DNA of 64,000 bases from Leadbetterella sp964489955 (GCA_964489955.1 CAZBAV010000001.1:62001-126000), one strand, 5' to 3'. Shown: positions 9,006 through 18,524, numbered from the stretch's first letter. Notes: a model not told the origin generated them from the sequence alone. Made by a program: numbers and translations.

Positions 9006-9752
9006 ATGTTACGAAAATATAGCAGTTCAAGAACTCTGTCCGATAATATTAAACTCGGCACACTAACAGCCTTCTCTGCAGGAATGGCCAATGTAACTTC
9101 TTTGCTAATTTTCTTTTCATTTTCATCTAATGTTACAGGTTACTATGCTGTTTTTGCGGCAGAGATTACCAAAGGAGATTTTTTTAAAGCGGCAATAGTT
9201 TTAGGTTGGTTGTCTTTATTCTTTGTGGGCAGTTTTGTGTCCAATATTATTGTTATACACTCTAGTAAGAAGCATAGTTACTTAGCACATTCTGTGCCTA
9301 TTATGCTGGAAATTCTGTGCCTTTTGGCAGTAGGTATTTATGGGCAGTATTTCTATAAGGAAACTCTTATTGAAACCGAAGTTCTGCTTGGCTTAATGCT
9401 TTTTGCTATGGGTTTACAAAACGGCCTTACCGCTAGTATTTCCAACTTTGCCGTAAAAACTACACACCTTACGGGAGCCACCACAGATTTGGCAATTCTG
9501 TTCTCCATGTTCACCAAACGAGAATATAGGAAGAACAAGGAGCTAATAGGGAAAGCCAAGCTAATTGGAGCAATTTTTCTTACCTATGTATTAGGAGCAA
9601 CTATAGCAGGTCTTTTATATATGGAAATGCAGTTTAAAGTATTTTACATAGTATGCTTGTTTCTTTTGGTAGTGATAGTGTATGACTATTCGAAACTGAA
9701 ATTCAGGTTAACCTACCATAAGAGAGTAGAAAGAAAAAGTCCCAGTTATTAA
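9006..9752 (+). CDS. DUF1275 (YoaK-like) membrane protein
   Basis: 248 residues from MLRKYSSSRTL, the Met just after the upstream stop; a longer frame starting at 8913 runs into the preceding gene and is not supported. About six membrane helices. Family features are FSAGMANVTSLL in helix 1, NVTGYY after it, and GLQNGLTASISN followed by KTTHLTGATTDL. DUF1275 proteins are polytopic proteins of unknown function, sometimes called YoaK. It is last in the run beginning with the two-component system and is followed by an intrinsic terminator. Confidence 0.85.
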   Translation: MLRKYSSSRTLSDNIKLGTLTAFSAGMANVTSLLIFFSFSSNVTGYYAVFAAEITKGDFFKAAIVLGWLSLFFVGSFVSNIIVIHSSKKHSYLAHSVPIMLEILCLLAVGIYGQYFYKETLIETEVLLGLMLFAMGLQNGLTASISNFAVKTTHLTGATTDLAILFSMFTKREYRKNKELIGKAKLIGAIFLTYVLGATIAGLLYMEMQFKVFYIVCLFLLVVIVYDYSKLKFRLTYHKRVERKSPSY

Positions 9753-9782
9753 GTTAAAACGAGATTATGATTAATTTAAAAG

Positions 9783-9810
9783 GTAGCCTATCTATAAGGC
9801 TACTTTTTTT
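9783..9810 (+). terminator. Rho-independent terminator
   Basis: Stem GTAGCCT/AGGCTAC (9783-9789, 9797-9803) with a 7-base loop and a following run of seven T. It ends the 5.9-9.8 kb transcript. Confidence 0.85.
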
Positions 9811-9884
9811 GTGAAAGAGGGTTAATTTTCTCTACTAAATCACGAATAAGAGCTATAATTAGGAAAACTTCGCATTGAATAGTA

Positions 9885-9892
9885 TATTTTTG
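9885..9892 (+). promoter_or_regulatory. Possible -7 promoter element
   Basis: TATTTTTG matches the Bacteroidota TAnnTTTG element and lies 20 bp before the ATG of the repeat protein. No TTTG is seen at the usual upstream distance, so support is weak. Confidence 0.3.
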
Positions 9893-9911
9893 GGATATAC
9901 TTTTTAGCTAC

Positions 9912-11621
9912 ATGAAATTAAAACTACTTACACTGGCAATTTTATGCTCTGGTACTACCCTATGGGCAGCTATTCGTCCTAGTCATGCAGTGAATGCTGG
10001 TACAAAGACCTTCTTTTTAAGTACCCCAACTGACCCGGTTATAAAGTTATGGGTTAGCGATGGTACAGCATCTGGTACTAAAGAAGCTTATGCTGACGCA
10101 ATGGCTAATAAGCCTGTTTTTCTGAATACGGCAACGGCAAATACGCATGATGTTATGATTGGGCTTAACAATAAAGTGATTTTTAAAGCCCAAACGGCTT
10201 CTTTGGGAGAAGAATTATGGGTTTCTGATGGAACCCAAGCCGGGACATTTCTCTTGAAGGATATCAGGGCAGGTGCAGCTAGTTCTGGTATTCAGAACTT
10301 TGTGAGATTGGGTAATAAAGTGGTGTTTCTTGCTAACGACGGAATTCATGAACAGGAGCTTTGGATTACGGATGGAACTTCGGCAGGGACACATTTGCTT
10401 AAAGACCTGGGATCCAGTTTTAGTTTATTTTCGGATTTTAAGGACTGGAAAGTCCTAAATAACAAATTGTATTTTGGACGTAAAGGAGCTTTGATTTGGC
10501 CAGAATTATGGGTAACAGACGGCACAGCTTCAGGGACAAAAAATATAGTGGCTACCGATAACAACGGGATTTATAACCCAAACACTTTTCTTTCTGACGG
10601 AAGTACTGTGTTTCTGCTGGGAGTGGACGGACTAAATACAAAATATGTTTATGCTACCACCAATGATAACCCGGCGGTGCCAATTGCAACGTACTTTGTT
10701 CATACACCTCTAGATGGTCAAGTTCTGAACAATAAGTTATTTTTTAGGCAACCAGATAATAACTTAGATTCCGAAATGTGGATTAGTGATGGTACACAAG
10801 CTGGTACTAAAAAATTACAGAATGATACAGAAACCAATAGGATAAGGAACACAGAACGTTTTTTTAAGCATATAGATAGGATATATTTTTCAGGATATAA
10901 GGAGACTACTTGGACTAGCGATTTGTGGAAGTCTGATGGCACAAGTGCAGGTACAAGTGCTGTACAAGGCGGAATGCAATATAATTGGGTAACTCAACCA
11001 ATAAGATTTAATGGGAAGGCACAAGCGGTGAGTGTGGGCAGCCACTTTTATTTTGAAGGAAATTATTATTTGGGCTCTTCAACAGAATTGTGGAAAAGTA
11101 ATGGCACTGATGCCGGTACACAAAGAATAAAAACCTTTACGGGTTCTGGTTTATCTTTAGAACTTAGTAATGATAATGTATTTGGAACCAGATTTTACTT
11201 TAAGGTTATAGACGCTAGTAGTAACGAGGAATTTTGGGTTTCTGACGGCACAGATGCTGGAACGGTAAAGATTTCGGAGCTTGTCCCTTCCTTAAATCTG
11301 AGTTCTGTACAGATTATTACCCAATCTGCTACGGATGTTTATTTTACCGCAAATTTAGGAGGGAGTGGTTTTGAGGTATTTAAAACCAATGGATTAACAG
11401 TTACTCGACTAACGGGAAGTTGCCCGGAGTCTGTGATAGTATCCTCTACGGTTTCTACATCTGTAGTTCATAAAGCGGCTACAGATATAGAAGGTAAAAG
11501 TGAAATCCTGTCTCCTGCAAAGGTAACCTATCAAGCTGGCAGATATGTGGTTTTAAATCCGGGTTTCGAGGCCAATACTGGAAGTGTATTTACTGCACAA
11601 ATAGCCGGCTGTTTGGATTGA
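9912..11621 (+). CDS. Secreted ELWxxDGTxxGT-repeat protein with Cys-terminated C-terminal domain
   Basis: 569 residues. A signal peptide (about 1-20, ending LWA-A) shows export. Eight clear copies of (E/K)(L/M/F)W-x-(S/T)-(D/N)-G-T-x-(A/S)-G-T are spread from about residue 45 to 455, plus a degraded ninth (FEVFKTNG). Spacing of about 45-60 residues suggests blades of a beta-propeller; that is inference. The last 45 residues end with YVVLNPGFE, FTAQIAGCLD, and resemble the end of the CotH protein at 24852-28145. This tail probably serves surface sorting or anchoring. It is monocistronic, with a terminator on each side. Ligand unknown. Confidence 0.85.
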   Translation: MKLKLLTLAILCSGTTLWAAIRPSHAVNAGTKTFFLSTPTDPVIKLWVSDGTASGTKEAYADAMANKPVFLNTATANTHDVMIGLNNKVIFKAQTASLGEELWVSDGTQAGTFLLKDIRAGAASSGIQNFVRLGNKVVFLANDGIHEQELWITDGTSAGTHLLKDLGSSFSLFSDFKDWKVLNNKLYFGRKGALIWPELWVTDGTASGTKNIVATDNNGIYNPNTFLSDGSTVFLLGVDGLNTKYVYATTNDNPAVPIATYFVHTPLDGQVLNNKLFFRQPDNNLDSEMWISDGTQAGTKKLQNDTETNRIRNTERFFKHIDRIYFSGYKETTWTSDLWKSDGTSAGTSAVQGGMQYNWVTQPIRFNGKAQAVSVGSHFYFEGNYYLGSSTELWKSNGTDAGTQRIKTFTGSGLSLELSNDNVFGTRFYFKVIDASSNEEFWVSDGTDAGTVKISELVPSLNLSSVQIITQSATDVYFTANLGGSGFEVFKTNGLTVTRLTGSCPESVIVSSTVSTSVVHKAATDIEGKSEILSPAKVTYQAGRYVVLNPGFEANTGSVFTAQIAGCLD

Positions 11622-11631
11622 AGGTGTAACA

Positions 11632-11656
11632 TTTTCAGGGTTTCACACCCTGAAAA
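11632..11656. terminator. Hairpin terminator
   Basis: Stem TTTTCAGGGT/ACCCTGAAAA with a 5-base loop, 10 bp after the stop codon of the repeat protein. Confidence 0.7.
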
Positions 11657-11863
11657 GTTTTAAGGTTTACACTATTTGTCGAATTATTTAAGCAAATACA
11701 GCTTAGCCACGTCGATCTAATCCATTTTTCTGGTAGAGATTTAAGGACCTTACAAAGGTTTACCTATTGCTCGCGTTATCTGGAATATCTTTGGTTACAA
11801 CGAAGCCTGCTACGTAAAATACTTAAATCCAACTATCTACTAAAAGATTCGTTAAATTAGGTC

Positions 11864-12991
11864 TTAAGAAATAGGCTGTAGAGAGATACACAGAACAAAA
11901 ATTAAAATAGCTAACCAGCCCAGAACTTTTCTAGTAATACTAAGTGGTTCTGTGTCATAAGTAGGAGGGTGGTAAACACCCAATACACGGCCAAGTAGAA
12001 ACCCAAAAAACAAGAATCCAGAGTAGCCTACTAAAGTTGGAAAATATTTGCTAAGTATCAACTGTATCAAAATTACGCTTAAAGCCAGAATCCAGTTGTG
12101 CTTATTATTTTCGAAAATTCGAGAAAAGCAAAGGTACACGAAGTACACGTATACTACAAAATAGAGTAGAGAAGTCCAGTCTTCTATGTTTATGGCATGT
12201 TGTAAACCATGAAATGAAAAAAAGCCTAAACCGGAATAGCTTACCAAAAGTACAAGGGCGGCAGGTGATACAATATCAAATGCCTTTTTGCCAATTAATG
12301 CGTAAAGAATATGGCCTCCATCTAGCTGACCTATGGGAAGTAGGTTTATAGCTGTAAAAAGTAGACCTAAAAAACCAGCAAGCAGTAGAGGGTAATGAGA
12401 TAACTCGTGTGGATGCGGAATAAGGGCGGGGTCTGCAAAAGTGCCTTCTAGGAAGTTATAAAGAATGCTTTTGCCCAATATCATGGTTTCTTGTTGGTTC
12501 AGAGAACTACTCAGGTAAGACCTGTAGTCAAAGGGGAGGTTTTTATACTCTGGATGAATTTGGTAGATAAACTCATCACCGGGTAAATTCAGGAAACCGT
12601 AAATTAAAATACCTACCGCTACAACAAAACCAGCCAAAGGTCCTGCTATACCGATATCAAAGTAGTCTTTCTTGGATGTGATATGGTCTTTTATTCTGAT
12701 AAATGCACCAAAAGTACCAATGGAAAGTAGAATTCCAATCCAACCCGGTATATAGTAAGGTAAGGTCACACTTACCTTGCGGGCTTTTGCCATAAAATAA
12801 TGCCCAAATTCATGGGTAGTAAGAAAAGCCAAAAAAGGGACAGAAAACCAAAAACCTTGTTTGAATTTTTCAAAGTCCATAAAACCTCCCGAACCGATAA
12901 ATGGCCTACCATAAATCCATTCTGCCCCAGCCAGCGTAGTTGTAACTAGGGTTGCTAAAAACAATACGATATGCAAATAGGGCTTTTTCAT
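11864..12991 (-). CDS. Site-2 protease family zinc metalloprotease (M50)
   Basis: 375 residues with about eight hydrophobic segments. The zinc site HEFGH lies in the second hydrophobic segment (His60, Glu61, His64), and the third ligand lies in LLPIGQLDGGH near residue 225. These are the hallmarks of intramembrane S2P-like proteases. There is no PDZ domain, which separates it from RseP. Homologues are often annotated only as site-2 protease family protein; the substrate is unknown. It is the last gene of a minus-strand group that may include the HAD, accA and MBL genes, but about 95 bp separate it from the HAD gene. Confidence 0.87.
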   Translation of the reverse strand: MKKPYLHIVLFLATLVTTTLAGAEWIYGRPFIGSGGFMDFEKFKQGFWFSVPFLAFLTTHEFGHYFMAKARKVSVTLPYYIPGWIGILLSIGTFGAFIRIKDHITSKKDYFDIGIAGPLAGFVVAVGILIYGFLNLPGDEFIYQIHPEYKNLPFDYRSYLSSSLNQQETMILGKSILYNFLEGTFADPALIPHPHELSHYPLLLAGFLGLLFTAINLLPIGQLDGGHILYALIGKKAFDIVSPAALVLLVSYSGLGFFSFHGLQHAINIEDWTSLLYFVVYVYFVYLCFSRIFENNKHNWILALSVILIQLILSKYFPTLVGYSGFLFFGFLLGRVLGVYHPPTYDTEPLSITRKVLGWLAILIFVLCISLQPIS

Positions 12992-13085
12992 GTTTTATTT
13001 TTTCTGGAATAGTCCCACCGTTTAGATTTTGGGAAGCAGGATTTTATACCTGTACTCTGGGTGATGGTGGTTATTCATGGGAGGC

Positions 13086-13718
13086 TCAAAAGATTTTATC
13101 TAGTATATCTGTAAAACACTCAGGAGTGTTAATCTTAATGGTGTGTATTCCCAAGTCTTTGGCAGCCGAAATATTGTCTGCATTATCATCCAAAAATAGA
13201 ATTTCTTCTGCTTTGTATCCCGTTTCTTCCAGCATGGTGTGGTAAATCTTGTAGTCGGGTTTCCATAGTCCCATTTCATACGATAAAAAAGCCTTATTAA
13301 AGAGGTTTTTAAAGTCTGCTATTTGGTGGGTATTCCTAAAATACTGCACACATTTCTCTATATGTATGTGGTTGGTATTGCTCAATAAATATACGGGCAG
13401 TTGGTATTTTAAATCTTCAATGTAGCTAATCCTCTTTCTAGGTACATCAAGCAAAAGAGCGTTCCAAGCTGTGTCTATCTCTTGGTCATTTAATGGGTAG
13501 CTTAGGGCTTGTCTTATGACATCCCTAAACTCCTCATCAGAATAAAAACCGGTTTCGTATTTTTTAAATATCTCTATTTCGGCAAAGATGTTCTTTATCC
13601 TTTCCGGGTTTTTGAAAGTAAGCTCTGCAAACGCCCTATAAGTTAGACCTAAGTCTATGTTTATGATAACATTGCCGAAGTCAAAAACAACAGCCTTTAT
13701 TTGCTCTCTAGGGATCAT
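13086..13718 (-). CDS. HAD-superfamily hydrolase (YihX-like)
   Basis: 210 residues from MIPREQIKAVVFDFGNVI; a Met eight codons upstream would overlap accA and is less likely. HAD motif I reads VVFDFGNV, where the usual second Asp is Gly; this is the pattern of the YihX group of sugar-phosphate phosphatases and epoxide-hydrolase N-domains. Motif II is LLSNTNH, motif III Lys is in the KPDYKIYHTML segment, and motif IV is FLDDNADN. Its substrate is probably a small phosphorylated metabolite. It lies 7 bp after accA on the same strand. Confidence 0.8.
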   Translation of the reverse strand: MIPREQIKAVVFDFGNVIINIDLGLTYRAFAELTFKNPERIKNIFAEIEIFKKYETGFYSDEEFRDVIRQALSYPLNDQEIDTAWNALLLDVPRKRISYIEDLKYQLPVYLLSNTNHIHIEKCVQYFRNTHQIADFKNLFNKAFLSYEMGLWKPDYKIYHTMLEETGYKAEEILFLDDNADNISAAKDLGIHTIKINTPECFTDILDKIF

Positions 13719-13725
13719 GTGCACC

Positions 13726-14679
13726 TTACTCAATAACCACACCCATAGAACAAAACTTATCTATTCTCTGCGAAACCCTTTTTGCAGGAGAAATTTTTTC
13801 TAAGCTTGTTATTTCTTTTAGGATGGTATTTTTAAGGATACTTGCCATTTCGTCCCATTTAAGATGGGCTCCACCTAGGGGTTCCGGTATTATATCGTCT
13901 ACCAGTCCATTGCCTTTCATGTCTGTGGCAGTAAGCTTTAGTGCTTCGGCAGCTTGCTCTTTGTACTCCCAGGTTCTCCAAAGGATAGTAGAGCAGTTTT
14001 CCGGTGAAATAACAGAGTACCAGGCATTTTCCAACATAAGTACACGATCTCCAATACCTATTCCTAATGCTCCACCAGATGCACCTTCACCAATAACTAT
14101 ACAAATTACAGGCACTTTAAGAGTCATCATTTCTTTTAGATTTTTGGCTATAGCCTCACCCTGTCCTCTCTCTTCGGCTTCCAAACCCGGGAATGCACCC
14201 GGCGTATCTATAAGTGTTACAATAGGAATGTTAAACTTTTCGGCCATTTTCATTAACCTTAGAGCCTTTCTGTAGCCCTCCGGATTGGCCATGCCAAAAT
14301 TACGGTGTTGACGTTCTTTGGTTTTTCGGCCTTTTTGTTGACCTATAAGCATTACGCTTTTTCCACCAATATCAGCAATTCCACCTATAATAGCCGGGTC
14401 GTCACGTACAGTGCGGTCTCCGTGTAGTTCATGGAACTGGTCACAAAGCCTTTCAATATAGTCAAGTGTATAGGGTCTGTCTGGATGTCTAGAAAGTTGT
14501 ACCCTTTGCCAGCGGGTAAGGTTGTGGAAGGTTTCGGCCCTAAGTGTGTCTACCGCAGAAGTAAGGTTCCGCACGGCGTCACTTACGTCTACGTTATTAT
14601 CATTTGCCAATTTTTTCATATCTTCAAGTTTGGCTTCTAGTTCGGCAATCGGTTTCTCAAATTCTAGTAATGTCCTCAT
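13726..14679 (-). CDS. accA: Acetyl-CoA carboxylase carboxyltransferase subunit alpha
   Basis: 317 residues, the usual length. It has the AccA N-terminal helical region (LEFEKPIAELEAKLEDMK), ERLCDQFHELHGDRTVRDDPAIIGG, GQQKGRKTKERQHRNFGMANPEGYRKALR, the oxyanion and CoA-binding region TPGAFPG-LEAEERGQGEAIA, and GEGASGGALGIGIGD. With AccD (not in the window) it transfers carboxyl from biotin to acetyl-CoA in the first step of fatty-acid synthesis. It is 5 bp after the MBL nuclease gene on the same strand. Confidence 0.97.
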   Translation of the reverse strand: MRTLLEFEKPIAELEAKLEDMKKLANDNNVDVSDAVRNLTSAVDTLRAETFHNLTRWQRVQLSRHPDRPYTLDYIERLCDQFHELHGDRTVRDDPAIIGGIADIGGKSVMLIGQQKGRKTKERQHRNFGMANPEGYRKALRLMKMAEKFNIPIVTLIDTPGAFPGLEAEERGQGEAIAKNLKEMMTLKVPVICIVIGEGASGGALGIGIGDRVLMLENAWYSVISPENCSTILWRTWEYKEQAAEALKLTATDMKGNGLVDDIIPEPLGGAHLKWDEMASILKNTILKEITSLEKISPAKRVSQRIDKFCSMGVVIE

Positions 14680-14684
14680 TAAAC

Positions 14685-16106
14685 TTATATTTCAAAAGTT
14701 TGGTATCTCTCCGGTATCTCCACTTGTGAGTATCCTTCTCCATGCAAAATTTGCTTAAAATTAAGCATAGCGTTCAAATCTCCATGAACCAAGAAGAGTT
14801 TTTTTAAAGTTTCTTTGTTTTGGTTGCAGGCAAAATCCTTAAGGTCTTGCATATCCCCATGGCCGCTAAATACATCTGTTTTGCGTATTTGTGCGTTTAC
14901 CATTAGTTTTTTATTACGTATTGTAAGCTCTTTGTGTTCGCCAGAAAGTAATCTGCCACCCACAGAGTCTTCACTTGCGTATCCTATTAATAGTATAGTT
15001 GCGTATGGATTTTCCAGGTTTTTTTCAATGTGGTGTTCTACCCGGCCACCTTTTATCATACCCGATGAACTAATGATTATGCAAGGTTCCGCATGGGTAG
15101 AAGCCAACTTACTGTCTTCATTGCTCTGCAAATAATGTAGATTCTCGAAATCAAACAGCGTATCGGTATCTGCATAAAACTCTTGGGCTTCTTTATTTAG
15201 TCTGCTGCGGTACCTTTCGTACACTTTCGTGCTGGCTTTGGCCAAAGGACTATCTGTAAAAACCTTAATAGGTGTTATGTTCCTCTCGTGATAAAGTTTG
15301 TTTAAAGTGTATAGCATGCATTGTGTACGACCAACACTGAAGGCGGGTACAATTAGCCTCCCTTTAACATCTATGCAGGCTTCTGTAATTAATTTTTCTA
15401 GTACATCAACAGGGTTGCCTGAATCTTCATGTAGCCGAGAACCATAGGTGCTTTCCATCACTAGATAGTCTACCTGCGGTAAAGGTTGGGGGTCTACCAA
15501 AAGCGGGAAGTTTTTACGACCGAGGTCGCCCGAAAAACCAATTTTTTTCCAAGAACCATTTTCCTTAAACTCTATAACCACGTGGGCCGCTCCTAATAAA
15601 TGACCTGCGGGATAAAAAGTTACATAGCCATCATCTTTAAACTTAAATCGGTTTTCTAAGGCAATAGGCACAAAGTTTCCAACAGCTTCTTCTACTTGTT
15701 TTGATAAGTAAAGCCCTTGGGTTTCTATACCTTTCCATTTTTTTGACCTACGGTGGCTCTTCTCTATCCTTTTTACTGTTTTTGCGTGTAAGGCTGCTGA
15801 ATCATACAGGAGCAACTCTGCTAAGTCCAAAGTAGGAGATGTGCATAGTACTTGACCTTCGAACCCGTCTTGGTATAGATTGGGGATTTGGCCACTATGG
15901 TCTATATGTGCATGGGTAAGGATAACTACATTAACACGCGATGCATCAAAAGGAAAACTACCAAACTTTTGGATTTCGCCTTCATCTTGCACGCTTCCCT
16001 CTACCTCTGAGCCACAGTCTATAAGGGCTTGGTAACCATCATTAAACTCCAGAAGAAACATACTGCCGGGTACTTTTTGTGCTGCTCCGTAAAATGTTAA
16101 CTTCAT
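14685..16106 (-). CDS. MBL-fold metallohydrolase with beta-CASP and RMMBL domains (RNA-processing exonuclease type)
   Basis: 473 residues. Metallo-beta-lactamase motif 2 is LTHAHIDHSG (His65, His67, Asp69, His70), followed by GHLLGAAH and FSGDLGR. The beta-CASP insert holds STYGSRLHED, PAFSVGRTQ and IIISSSGMIKGGRV. The RMMBL motif is SGHGD near residue 430. This order is that of CPSF73-like nucleases of bacteria, which process RNA. A cytoplasmic role in RNA decay or maturation is likely, but the targets are unknown. It heads the minus-strand group with accA. Confidence 0.88.
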   Translation of the reverse strand: MKLTFYGAAQKVPGSMFLLEFNDGYQALIDCGSEVEGSVQDEGEIQKFGSFPFDASRVNVVILTHAHIDHSGQIPNLYQDGFEGQVLCTSPTLDLAELLLYDSAALHAKTVKRIEKSHRRSKKWKGIETQGLYLSKQVEEAVGNFVPIALENRFKFKDDGYVTFYPAGHLLGAAHVVIEFKENGSWKKIGFSGDLGRKNFPLLVDPQPLPQVDYLVMESTYGSRLHEDSGNPVDVLEKLITEACIDVKGRLIVPAFSVGRTQCMLYTLNKLYHERNITPIKVFTDSPLAKASTKVYERYRSRLNKEAQEFYADTDTLFDFENLHYLQSNEDSKLASTHAEPCIIISSSGMIKGGRVEHHIEKNLENPYATILLIGYASEDSVGGRLLSGEHKELTIRNKKLMVNAQIRKTDVFSGHGDMQDLKDFACNQNKETLKKLFLVHGDLNAMLNFKQILHGEGYSQVEIPERYQTFEI

Positions 16107-16176
16107 AAGTTTCTAAACCAGTATTGTAAATAAAACCCAGCAAAGATACTATATTGGCGGGTCAAAATTGTGATGG

Positions 16177-17544
16177 ATGAACTTCTTTTGTTTTATACTG
16201 CTCCAAATAGGGCTTGTTACAGGGGACATAAATAAGCTAATTGGCGACTTTAAAACTAAACCTGGTAATGGGAGTATAAATGTGTCTGTAAGCATACGTT
16301 CCTTAGATTCAGGCAAGGAGATTTACGGGTATTCACCAGAGGTAAACTTACCACCGGCTTCTACACTTAAGTTACTTACCACTGCTACTGCTTTGGAGTA
16401 TTTAAGTGGTGATTATCGGTTTGAAACAATGGTATACTCTAATGGACGTGTATATGGGGGTAAAATACAGGGCGATTTGCTGATTGAAGGGATTGGAGAT
16501 CCTAGTTTTGGTTCTGCCAGATTTAAAGAAAGCCCTTTCCAACAAATATTGGATGTTTTAAAAGAGTATGAAGTAACACATATTGAAGGTAGTCTACGGG
16601 TTTTAAATAATGATAATCCCAAATTTCCTCTTTCTTGGCTAGTGGGGGATATCGGCAATTATTTTGGAGCATTTTCTAACAATTTCAATTATAATGAAAA
16701 CCTATATACCGTTTACCTTAACGGCGGAAGCAAGGTAGGCGACCCTGCGGGTATAGCAGATATTCGTCCGTTTGATTCAGATTGGAGGATAAAAAATGAT
16801 CTAAAAACGGGGACAGCAGGTAGTGGTGATAATGTCAATATCTTAAACCTGCCTTTTTCTAACGAAATAAAGATGATAGGAACCGTGCCGCAAAATGCAC
16901 GAAACTTTGCAGTTAAGGGAGCTGTGCCGAATGTGAATAGAATTTTTACGGATAGTCTAAAGGTCTTTTTGGAGAAAAATGGGGTTACAGTTTCGGGTAA
17001 ACTTTTTGCTGAGAATCTTCAGAATGAAGAAATGGGAAGCGTCGTTTCGCCTGATATACGTTCTATTGCCAAAGAATGTAACTACCAGTCGGTGAATATT
17101 TTTGCGGATGGTTTGGCTAACTTTATGTGGGAAACAGATTCTCCAAGTTATGAGACTTTTTTAAGACAATTCTGGAAAGAGAGAGGCGTTGATTTAAGCA
17201 TGCATCGGATTTTGGATGGTAGTGGTCTTGCTCCTCAGAATACGTTTTCTTGCCGTTCTATGACAGCGGTGCTTCATTCGGTTAGAAATAATAAGGATTT
17301 TGTTAAAAGTATTCCCATAGCAGGCAGGGATGGTACAGTAGCCAACTGGGGGAAAAACACGCAGGGGAAAATTGCTGCCAAAAGCGGAAGTATAAGTGGG
17401 GTGCGAAATTATTCAGGATATTTTACTGCTCATTCTGGTAAAAAGTATGCTTTCTCGCTTTATGTTGCTGGCTTTAATGCCAATCCAAGTGTACGGGTGC
17501 TTATAGAAGATATTTTCACTAAAATGCTATCTATCAAAGAATGA
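16177..17544 (+). CDS. dacB: D-alanyl-D-alanine carboxypeptidase/endopeptidase (PBP4, S13)
   Basis: 455 residues. An N-terminal hydrophobic segment of about 15 residues serves for export. Catalytic motifs of peptidase family S13 are present: SxxK as STLK (Ser62, Lys65), SxN as SVN near residue 310, and the KTG equivalent KSGS near residue 408. The long insert between SxxK and SxN is typical of PBP4. The enzyme trims peptide cross-bridges in periplasmic peptidoglycan. The next gene overlaps its stop by 4 bases. Confidence 0.92.
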   Translation: MNFFCFILLQIGLVTGDINKLIGDFKTKPGNGSINVSVSIRSLDSGKEIYGYSPEVNLPPASTLKLLTTATALEYLSGDYRFETMVYSNGRVYGGKIQGDLLIEGIGDPSFGSARFKESPFQQILDVLKEYEVTHIEGSLRVLNNDNPKFPLSWLVGDIGNYFGAFSNNFNYNENLYTVYLNGGSKVGDPAGIADIRPFDSDWRIKNDLKTGTAGSGDNVNILNLPFSNEIKMIGTVPQNARNFAVKGAVPNVNRIFTDSLKVFLEKNGVTVSGKLFAENLQNEEMGSVVSPDIRSIAKECNYQSVNIFADGLANFMWETDSPSYETFLRQFWKERGVDLSMHRILDGSGLAPQNTFSCRSMTAVLHSVRNNKDFVKSIPIAGRDGTVANWGKNTQGKIAAKSGSISGVRNYSGYFTAHSGKKYAFSLYVAGFNANPSVRVLIEDIFTKMLSIKE

Positions 17545-18350
17545 AACAGGCATTTAGACTTTGGCACTTAAGTAGCCTTAATGTAGCATTGGCTACGGCA
17601 GTTTGTGCGGCGGCATTTATGAAATTACCTTTGGGTAAAACGTCTTTAGATTGGATATCGTTACTTCAGATTTTTTTTTCTTGTTGGTTGGTATACATTT
17701 TAGATCGGCTACTGGATGTTATTCGCACAGATGAAGTACCCAATACGGCACGCCACCAGTTTCATTTTAAGCATCAATATAATCTGCAGGTAGTAGGTGT
17801 AGCTCTTTTTTGCATCGTACTATTCTTGCTTTTCTTCCAAAAAAAGGAAGTTATTGTTTACGGTGCTGCTTTGGCCACGATAGTTGTGTTTTATCTCAAG
17901 TTTGTAGTGGTAAAATTCCCAAAATTGAAGAATCTAAGCATAGTAGCCGTGTATGTTGCCGTGGTAGTAGGTGTTCCTTTTGTGTCTATTTCTAGTGTAA
18001 ACGCAAGCTCTTGGGTGGTAGCAGGTATGTTTATAATAGTAGTTTTACAGAACTTGTTTTCAATTGTGTTCTATGAAATTAAGACAGGAGAAGCCAAACC
18101 CAACACCTTACTATTTACCAATGAAAACAAAGCACGGAAAACCGTACTTATACTGGCTTCTATAAATGTATTTGTATTTATTATCCTCTATAGCTCCATG
18201 CAAACGTACGTAGATGCCCTTGCCGGTATATTTGCGGTAATTTCTGTGGCTAGCTCGTATATTGTGAGTAAAGAAGATAGATTCTCGGTTTCATACCGCC
18301 TGGTATTAGATAGCTTACTTTTTCTTCCCGCTTTTGTCTTTTTCTTTTAA
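17541..18350 (+). CDS. Polytopic membrane protein, possibly UbiA-like
   Basis: 269 residues with about eight membrane helices. The segment YILDRLLDVIRTDE after helix 2 sits where UbiA prenyltransferases have their Asp-rich NDxxDxxxD motif, and YEIKTGEAKPNT later resembles the second one loosely; both depart from consensus, so function is uncertain. It could be a divergent prenyltransferase-fold protein without enzymatic activity. It overlaps the PBP4 stop by 4 bases and its own 3' end overlaps a convergent small gene by 36 bases. Confidence 0.65.
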   Translation: MKQAFRLWHLSSLNVALATAVCAAAFMKLPLGKTSLDWISLLQIFFSCWLVYILDRLLDVIRTDEVPNTARHQFHFKHQYNLQVVGVALFCIVLFLLFFQKKEVIVYGAALATIVVFYLKFVVVKFPKLKNLSIVAVYVAVVVGVPFVSISSVNASSWVVAGMFIIVVLQNLFSIVFYEIKTGEAKPNTLLFTNENKARKTVLILASINVFVFIILYSSMQTYVDALAGIFAVISVASSYIVSKEDRFSVSYRLVLDSLLFLPAFVFFF

Positions 18351-18524
18351 GATTTGCTGTCCTCTGCGATACAGGAAAGCCAAAACCCCTGCAATGCCAA
18401 GCATTAGAAAAAAATAAGAGTCGGCAAAGCCATTGCCTTTATATAAGGCCTGATCTACAAACATGGCTAAAAAAGCCATGCTAACAAACAAGATTATAGC
18501 ATCTAATAATTTAATTTTTTTCAT
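18315..18524 (-). CDS. Small two-helix membrane protein
   Basis: 69 residues with two predicted membrane helices (about 8-25 and 37-55) and a Lys-rich C-terminus (RRGQQILKEKDKSGKKK), placing both ends in the cytoplasm by the positive-inside rule. No family recognised. The last 36 bases overlap the end of the convergent UbiA-like gene. The hydrophobic pattern and charge tail argue for a real gene, but evidence is limited. Confidence 0.55.
   Translation of the reverse strand: MKKIKLLDAIILFVSMAFLAMFVDQALYKGNGFADSYFFLMLGIAGVLAFLYRRGQQILKEKDKSGKKK

Noticed and set aside
11651..11859. Open plus-strand frame of about 68 codons between the repeat protein and the site-2 protease gene
   Set aside because: It has no ATG, GTG or TTG start in a useful place, no family resemblance and an odd Leu/Arg-rich composition; it may be a remnant, but chance is as likely.
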